In this document: positions 59,987-64,000 of the stretch, one piece after another
How the letters are laid out: each line of letters starts with the position of its first letter
How positions within the stretch are numbered: the first letter of the stretch is position 1
Assembly: GCF_000300855.1 (NCBI RefSeq)
Contig: NZ_ALJF01000023.1
Span: 124,001 to 188,000, forward strand
Source of the DNA: Agrobacterium albertimagni AOL15
GTDB lineage: Bacteria > Pseudomonadota > Alphaproteobacteria > Rhizobiales > Rhizobiaceae
DNA length: 64,000 nt
Reading direction: 5' to 3'
Program-made: the position numbers and the translations under genes
The notes under the pieces: generated by a model
What the model was told of the DNA's origin: nothing
The model's database searches: none
Seen by the model: only the letters and a program-made list of their open reading frames with translations

Positions 59987-60016
59987 GAACCCGGCTCAGG
60001 CCGGGTTCTCTTTTTT
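59987..60016 (+). terminator. Terminator of the DUF1236 gene
   Basis: GAACCCGG (59987-59994) pairs with CCGGGTTC (60001-60008), loop CTCAGG, followed by TCTTTTTT. Confidence 0.92.
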
Positions 60017-60165
60017 ATGATCACCACACGCCGTCCCTTGTTGGTGTCCCATTATCACGCACATCGTTGCGCAGCCGTCATCAGCTGGAAACCGTGACCG
60101 TTCGGGAAATTCTAACCCTTGCCCACTATCCTGCGCGAAGGACCACCGTGACGGCAGGACATACA

Positions 60166-60492
60166 ATGAGCATCTCGGCGATCATGGGCATTTCGTTTTC
60201 GGGCATGCAGGCGCAGCAAACGCGTCTTGCCGCAACCTCGAATAATGTCGCCAATGCCATGACCCCCGCCTATGATCGGCTCGAAACCGACTTTACCAGC
60301 CGCGCGCAGGGCGGCGTTTCCGCCACGGTTTCGCCGTCGGGTGGCCCTGTCCTCGATGACACGTCGAATGTCGACCTCGCTTCGGAAATGCTGTCGCTTG
60401 TCGAAGCCGAGATCGGCTTCAAGGCGAATGCCGCGGTCTGGGAAACCGGCGCGGACATCTGGGACGTCCTGCTCAGGATCAAGCGCGACTGA
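60166..60492 (+). CDS. Orphan flagellar basal-body rod-like protein
   Basis: A 108-residue protein from the ATG at 60166, with AGGA 9 nt upstream. It has the rod/hook signature: an N-terminal hydrophobic helix, S-G-M-Q-A-Q-Q-T-R-L-A-A-T-S-N-N-V-A-N near residue 13, and a C-terminal V-D-L-A-S-E-M-L-S-L-V-E-A-E-I-G-F-K-A-N-A. These are FlgB/C/G-type terminal helices, but the central domain is almost absent. No other flagellar gene is near. It may be a small rod-like protein with another role, or a remnant. Confidence 0.7.
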   Translation: MSISAIMGISFSGMQAQQTRLAATSNNVANAMTPAYDRLETDFTSRAQGGVSATVSPSGGPVLDDTSNVDLASEMLSLVEAEIGFKANAAVWETGADIWDVLLRIKRD

Positions 60493-60712
60493 TTCTTCGC
60501 CACGGCATGCACGCGGCTTACCGTCTAAAAGACGGTGACGTGAAGACGCGTCTCGTCACAACCAGTCTCCGCAACGCTCGGATAGCACTGACTTTTTTGG
60601 GCCAACGGCCACTCCGTGAGGCAAAAGCACCAAACGGACCGAATTCTCCGATTGCAAAGAGCCGGGCATCCAGACACAGTCGGGAGTTGCATACGGTTGC
60701 ATCGAGGATGGC
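60493..60712. other. Intergenic stretch with a 7-bp hairpin
   Basis: ACCGTCT (60520-60526) and AGACGGT (60530-60536) form a perfect hairpin 28 bp after the rod-like gene, but no T run follows within 20 bp. The rest of the gap shows no gene; a T6 tract at 60593-60598 is the only other notable feature. Confidence 0.4.
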
Positions 60713-61015
60713 ATGTATAACGACGCACTCAACTACCTGAAGACCCAGATCCTTTGCGCAGAGGTCGAGGACGCCGTCGGTTTGCGCCGTCTGGTCGAAC
60801 AGCGTCTCGACCAAGCGCTTACATCTGTCCACACGAATGATTATGTCGAGGACTGTCTGTTTCAGATCACCGAGGCTCTAGGACAGCTCGACACCGGATC
60901 GACGGACCCGGTGAAGCTTCGCGACTATCTATTGGGTGCGATCGAGGCGCTGCGAGACGAACTCCATCTTTGCGACATCGAGGCGGATGTCCGTCAGTCC
61001 GCTGTCGGGTTCTGA
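60713..61015 (+). CDS. Small hypothetical protein convergent with the lux module
   Basis: A 100-residue predicted all-helical protein, with GAGGAT 6 nt before the ATG. It has an even amphipathic pattern (D-A-V-G-L-R-R-L-V-E-Q-R-L-D-Q near residue 20, and Y-L-L-G-A-I-E-A-L-R-D-E-L near 72). No family is recognised. Its last 87 nt overlap the 3' end of the minus-strand gene downstream of luxI. Both reading frames look like real protein, so a tail-to-tail overlap or an error in one of them must be considered. Confidence 0.5.
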   Translation: MYNDALNYLKTQILCAEVEDAVGLRRLVEQRLDQALTSVHTNDYVEDCLFQITEALGQLDTGSTDPVKLRDYLLGAIEALRDELHLCDIEADVRQSAVGF

Positions 61016-61231
61016 CGCACTGCGCTTTCGTCCACCGCCAGCGCGACGGCGATCGAGACCGTCGGCGGCAGCCAGTGAGACCATCTGCAGGAGATGATCG
61101 AGGAAGAGCGCATCGTCGCTCAGCGGAGCCTTCTGCGAAACGCCCTTGATGATCTCCCGAAGGCTACGAACCTGCTCTTCGACGATCGAGCGAACGTAGA
61201 TTTCAGAGGATGGAAGTTGGCCATCCGGCAT
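60929..61231 (-). CDS. Small protein co-transcribed with luxI
   Basis: A 100-residue protein from the ATG at 61231, with AGGAG 8 nt upstream inside the luxI end. Only 1 bp separates it from the luxI stop (TGACATG), so translation is coupled. The N-terminal 65 residues are helical (V-R-S-I-V-E-E-Q-V-R-S-L-R-E-I near 15-30), then a basic R-R-R-A-G-G-G-R-K-R stretch and a tail. No family is recognised. By position it recalls small modulators of quorum sensing such as CinS (with CinI) or TraM, but sequence similarity was not visible. Confidence 0.6.
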   Translation of the reverse strand: MPDGQLPSSEIYVRSIVEEQVRSLREIIKGVSQKAPLSDDALFLDHLLQMVSLAAADGLDRRRAGGGRKRSASEPDSGLTDIRLDVAKMEFVSQRLDRTQ

Positions 61232-61232
61232 G

Positions 61233-61934
61233 TCATTCTCCTGCAATTCTTGCATATTCAATATGTCCGTGAAGTTCTTCGGCGAAGGCCAGACGTTGAA
61301 GAGGCACTGGCGCGAAGGGATTGCCCGGTGCGCGCTCGAGATCGAGGACGCTGCCGGTAACCCCGTAGAGTTCGTGATGCCGCAGCAGCCCTGCCATGGA
61401 GGGTTTGGCCGTGATCGGAACGATCAGTGATCCGTCGAGCATGCTCGGTGCCGCCAGCGGCATCACATCCCAACCGGTCGTCAGAAGCAGGTTGACGAGC
61501 TTGGGATGCGTCTCGACAACCAGCGTGCCGATGCCAGCCACGAGGCAATATTCCATGACCCCAGTCATCAGGATGTTGGAAATCGGGACGCCGGCGATCG
61601 ACCTGTCGGACACTTCGGCAATGCACCGGGTCCATTCATAGACGCGAGGCCCACGCGGCCACTCCGCTCCGTCCATCAGATGCGGATAGACATCCGACAG
61701 AAGATGCGGCTTCAGGGTCGGAAGGAGGCGGCTGTATCCGACCACGTCACCGCCGACGATGAGCGGCAGATGGATGGCCTCATCACCGTCAAACTGGTCG
61801 ATCTCCCGTTGGTCGGCACGACGGCAGGCTTCCCATCCCAATCGCTCGACGAACTGGCGATGGCGAAAGGCCCAGACCTGCTCCATGATGTCGGCATAGT
61901 CGTGCGTGTTCGCGCCCAGTATCGTCGCAAGCAT
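61233..61934 (-). CDS. LuxI-family N-acyl-homoserine-lactone synthase
   Basis: A 233-residue autoinducer synthase from the ATG at 61934 with GGGGG upstream. Conserved LuxI features are F-R-H-R-Q-F-V-E-R-L-G-W near residue 21, D-Q-F-D-G-D-E-A near 45, V-G-Y-S-R-L-L-P-T near 65, and Y-E-W-T-R near 96 (catalytic Glu/Arg). The product class cannot be read from sequence; the pattern is closer to BjaI/AviI-type alphaproteobacterial enzymes than to CinI. It follows luxR by 72 bp and leads the small gene. Confidence 0.92.
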   Translation of the reverse strand: MLATILGANTHDYADIMEQVWAFRHRQFVERLGWEACRRADQREIDQFDGDEAIHLPLIVGGDVVGYSRLLPTLKPHLLSDVYPHLMDGAEWPRGPRVYEWTRCIAEVSDRSIAGVPISNILMTGVMEYCLVAGIGTLVVETHPKLVNLLLTTGWDVMPLAAPSMLDGSLIVPITAKPSMAGLLRHHELYGVTGSVLDLERAPGNPFAPVPLQRLAFAEELHGHIEYARIAGE

Positions 61935-61988
61935 CCAGACCCCCAGAAAATCCAGGGTCAAGATTGCGGGATGCCGCCTGAATTCAAT

Positions 61989-62006
61989 ATAGGCCGTTCT
62001 GCCTAT
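61989..62006. promoter_or_regulatory. Candidate lux box between luxR and luxI
   Basis: An 18-bp inverted repeat, ATAGGC (61989-61994), CGTTCT, GCCTAT (62001-62006), lies just after the luxR stop and 55 bp before the luxI start. Length, symmetry and place suit a LuxR-type operator controlling luxI. The sequence is not the Vibrio lux consensus, so its identity is inferred. Confidence 0.6.
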
Positions 62007-62747
62007 TTATCGGATTATTCCGAGCCGAATCGATTCGGCGATCAGTTGCGCACGGTTCACGGAATTCAACTTGCGGCTCGCCGCCGCGATTTCGTGCTGA
62101 ACCGTTTTCTCCGAGATTCCAAGAATTTGGCCAATCTCCCAATTGGTCTTGCCGGCCGCGCACCAGAGAATAACCTCGCGTTCGCGCGGCGTGACCTTGG
62201 CCGCAACAGCCGCGCTGCGCTCGCTGCTATCGACGAGGAAGGCACGCAACCGGTTGTGCGCGTAAATTGAAACGATGTGCAGCGCACCGCGCTGCTCGCT
62301 GGACAGCTCGACCTTGCGCGCACCGAAGGTGACGATCGCCTGAAAGCCGCCGACGGAATGGAGCGGCACACTGTAACCATCCAGCATTCCGAACTCGGTG
62401 GCCTCGTTCATGACGCGCTTGGCGGAGCGACTGAGCGGCTTGTCGGCCAGCGCTTCCGACCAGACGAAGGCCTCGTTCGACATCTTGGTCCGGTAGATCA
62501 CCGGATCGACATGCACGTAATTTTCTTCCACGTAACGCTCGAACCAGCCTTCCGGCCAGGCATTCAGCATGAAATAGGGATCGATTCGCTCACCCGGGAG
62601 CGGGATGCCGGACACCGCATAGCAATCCATGCCGAAGGCCCCCGCCACCTTGCCAAGGCAGGCAAGCACTTCGTCATTGTCGCGCGCGCGCGACGACTCG
62701 GTGATAAAATCGAACATCGCATTGGCTGTCGCCTGCCTGTCTGACAT
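62007..62747 (-). CDS. LuxR-family quorum-sensing regulator
   Basis: A 246-residue regulator from the ATG at 62747 with GAGGG upstream. Residues 1-165 form the autoinducer-binding domain, with the conserved W-F-E-R-Y-V-E-E-N-Y-V-H-V-D-P-V region near 68-85 and a W in A-F-V-W near 96. The C-terminal GerE-type helix-turn-helix begins T-P-R-E-R-E-V-I-L-W-C-A-A-G-K near 184 and has I-S-E-K-T-V near 213. It is transcribed ahead of luxI on the same strand, and its end abuts the candidate lux box. Confidence 0.93.
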   Translation of the reverse strand: MSDRQATANAMFDFITESSRARDNDEVLACLGKVAGAFGMDCYAVSGIPLPGERIDPYFMLNAWPEGWFERYVEENYVHVDPVIYRTKMSNEAFVWSEALADKPLSRSAKRVMNEATEFGMLDGYSVPLHSVGGFQAIVTFGARKVELSSEQRGALHIVSIYAHNRLRAFLVDSSERSAAVAAKVTPREREVILWCAAGKTNWEIGQILGISEKTVQHEIAAASRKLNSVNRAQLIAESIRLGIIR

Positions 62748-62915
62748 CCGCACCCTCAAGATAGCCAGTCATCACATCTGTGACTTCTAGCACAGCCCGC
62801 GACCGGCCGATCCGATTAACATTGGATTTCCAAGGGTATTGGCGAAGGTTAATGTTGCAGTCCCGCGGGACCTCCCAGCAAAGCGATAGCGTTCGCCGAC
62901 GCGCTTTGACCCGGT

Positions 62916-63539
62916 TCAGATGGCGTTTAACACGGCATGCAACAGGGCAAAGATGCCGAAGGCGATCAGAATGCCCGCAGAGATCCGGCTGACCAGCGTC
63001 GCAAAACCCTCGGGGAGCCGTGTTCGCACCACGGTCACGGCGCCGCTCAGGAAGAACCACCAGGCAAGCGAGCCGAGGAAGACACCCGCCACCAGCAGCA
63101 CGCCGGCCCAACCGCCCTCGCCCGCCGCAAGCCCCAATCCGGCAAAAATCGCTGCAAAGGATAGGATCGTCGCGGGATTGGCGATGGTGAGCAGGAAGGT
63201 CGCGGCAATCGTCGACAGCAGGCCGCGCGCCTGAACCTTGGCTGCGGAGACCGCTGAGCGCGGCTTCAGCCCAGCAATGCCAAGATAGATCAAGAACAGG
63301 CCGCCTAAGACCTGCAAGGGAAACTCGAGCCAGCCGAGATAGGATCCGAGTGCGGTGAAGCCGGCCGCAGCAAGAGCCGCATAGACGCCGTCGGCGATCG
63401 CGGTGCCCAACCCTCCGGCAACGCCGGCCCAGAAGCCACGCTCCAGCGTGCGGTTGATGCAGAGCGCTCCGATCGGCCCGAGTGGGGCGGCTATCGCCAC
63501 CCCAAGTACGAGGCCCTTGCCGAAGAGGAGCGCATCCAT
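62916..63539 (-). CDS. LysE-family amino-acid exporter
   Basis: A 207-residue translocator of the LysE/RhtB superfamily, about six membrane helices. It has G-V-A-I-A-A-P-L-G-P-I-G near residue 13, the G-L-G-T-A-I-A-D-G-V-Y-A segment near 43 and N-P-A-T-I-L-S-F near 120. The substrate is not predictable, but the Lrp-type regulator gene, ending 1 bp upstream on the same strand, suggests amino-acid-responsive export. Confidence 0.92.
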   Translation of the reverse strand: MDALLFGKGLVLGVAIAAPLGPIGALCINRTLERGFWAGVAGGLGTAIADGVYAALAAAGFTALGSYLGWLEFPLQVLGGLFLIYLGIAGLKPRSAVSAAKVQARGLLSTIAATFLLTIANPATILSFAAIFAGLGLAAGEGGWAGVLLVAGVFLGSLAWWFFLSGAVTVVRTRLPEGFATLVSRISAGILIAFGIFALLHAVLNAI

Positions 63540-63540
63540 G

Positions 63541-63990
63541 TCAATCGGTGCCGATTACATAACTGCGTTCGCTTGCCGTCGACAGCGCGATCATCGTCTC
63601 GCTTCGGGCAATCAGGCGCTCGCCCTTCAGATCGGCGAGGAATGTCTCGATGCCCGTAAGGTCGGCAGTTCGGATCTTCAGCATATAGGACCAGCTGCCC
63701 GTCACATGGTGACATTCGAGCACGGCCGGGTGGGATTCGGCGTAATCGCGGAAGGCAGCCTGTTCGGTGTCCTGCGGAAGTGTCACCAGCATGAAGGCAG
63801 TGATCGGCAGGCCAAGCGCTGCCGGATCCACCTCCAGCGTGAAACGCTTGATGGCTCCCGACGCGACAAGACGACGGATGCGTTCATTGACGGCGGAGGG
63901 AGAAAGCCCTACCACATCCCCGATGCTCGCAAGCGAACGGCGGGCATCTTCAGCCAAGAGATCGATAATTTTGCGGTCACTGGTATCCAT
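63541..63990 (-). CDS. Lrp/AsnC-family transcriptional regulator
   Basis: A 149-residue protein with an N-terminal helix-turn-helix (D-R-K-I-I-D-L-L-A-E-D-A-R near residue 4, then V-G-L-S-P-S-A-V-N-E-R-I-R-R-L near 25) and a C-terminal RAM/AsnC ligand-binding domain. The domain signature is C-H-H-V-T-G-S-W-S-Y-M-L-K near 92. It ends 1 bp before the LysE start and probably controls it in response to amino acids. Lrp-LysE pairs of this kind are common. Confidence 0.94.
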   Translation of the reverse strand: MDTSDRKIIDLLAEDARRSLASIGDVVGLSPSAVNERIRRLVASGAIKRFTLEVDPAALGLPITAFMLVTLPQDTEQAAFRDYAESHPAVLECHHVTGSWSYMLKIRTADLTGIETFLADLKGERLIARSETMIALSTASERSYVIGTD

Positions 63991-64000
63991 GACCGCAGTT

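Noticed and set aside
62860..62871. Palindrome GTCCCGCGGGAC upstream of luxR
   Set aside because: Twelve GC-rich bases are likely by chance in this GC-rich region; no link to a known operator.

Overview
The window is about 64 kb of GC-rich chromosome from a member of the Rhizobiaceae (Alphaproteobacteria). The evidence is family content and recurring sequence features: an aapJQMP general amino-acid permease operon, a double cold-shock-domain protein, a polyhydroxyalkanoate synthase next to hom and an alaC-like aminotransferase, a DUF1127 gene beside an RNA with CCUCCUCCC loops, RIME-type palindromic repeats, and a large cob cluster. The genus cannot be fixed from the sequence alone. No prophage, transposase, integrase, plasmid replication gene or CRISPR array was seen; it reads as core chromosome.

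Layout. 1-5.5 kb: the 5' part of metC (running off the left edge), divergent from aapJQMP. 5.5-10.6 kb: small housekeeping genes, tRNA-Arg, tRNA-Pro, a DUF192 protein, a double cold-shock protein, glyoxalase I, a lipoprotein, and three tRNA-Glu genes that each have their own promoter. 10.6-18.2 kb: recJ, a small membrane protein, hom, an alaC-like aminotransferase, a lipoprotein and divergent phaC. 18.2-25.3 kb: an HxlR-controlled SDR/NTF2 pair, sfsA, map, radC, sthA and an MFS transporter. 25.3-29.7 kb: a metallo-hydrolase, tig, tRNA-Leu and two membrane proteins. 29.9-30.5 kb: an RNA with three anti-Shine-Dalgarno loops, then a 48-residue DUF1127 protein whose terminator carries a fourth such loop.

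31.6-48.1 kb is a cobalamin region. A B12 riboswitch with an attenuator leads cobU-cobW-cobN-cobO. A second minus-strand run encodes a long CbiX-type chelatase, a fusion ending in CobH, CobL, CobI, a CbiG-CobJ fusion and CobM. Several of these genes contain palindromic repeats read through in frame, so repeat-derived peptides sit inside biosynthetic enzymes. One repeat joins an unrelated N-terminal domain to CobH.

48.2-54.7 kb: a lipoprotein, an ATP12 chaperone, a HAD phosphatase, an RluA-type pseudouridine synthase, crcB, a flavodoxin-like protein, a small conserved protein, and copper-type periplasmic proteins (DUF1775-PCuAC fusion and DUF2946). 54.9-59.5 kb: a tandem glycine riboswitch driving gcvT-gcvH-gcvP. 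59.6-62.7 kb: a DUF1236 protein, an orphan flagellar-rod-like protein, and a quorum-sensing module of luxR, luxI and a small third gene, with a candidate lux box between luxR and luxI. The window ends with a LysE exporter and a divergent-style AsnC/Lrp neighbour.

Functions are assigned from recognisable motifs and family memory, not from database searches. Start codons were chosen from ribosome-binding sites, overlaps and family start patterns.
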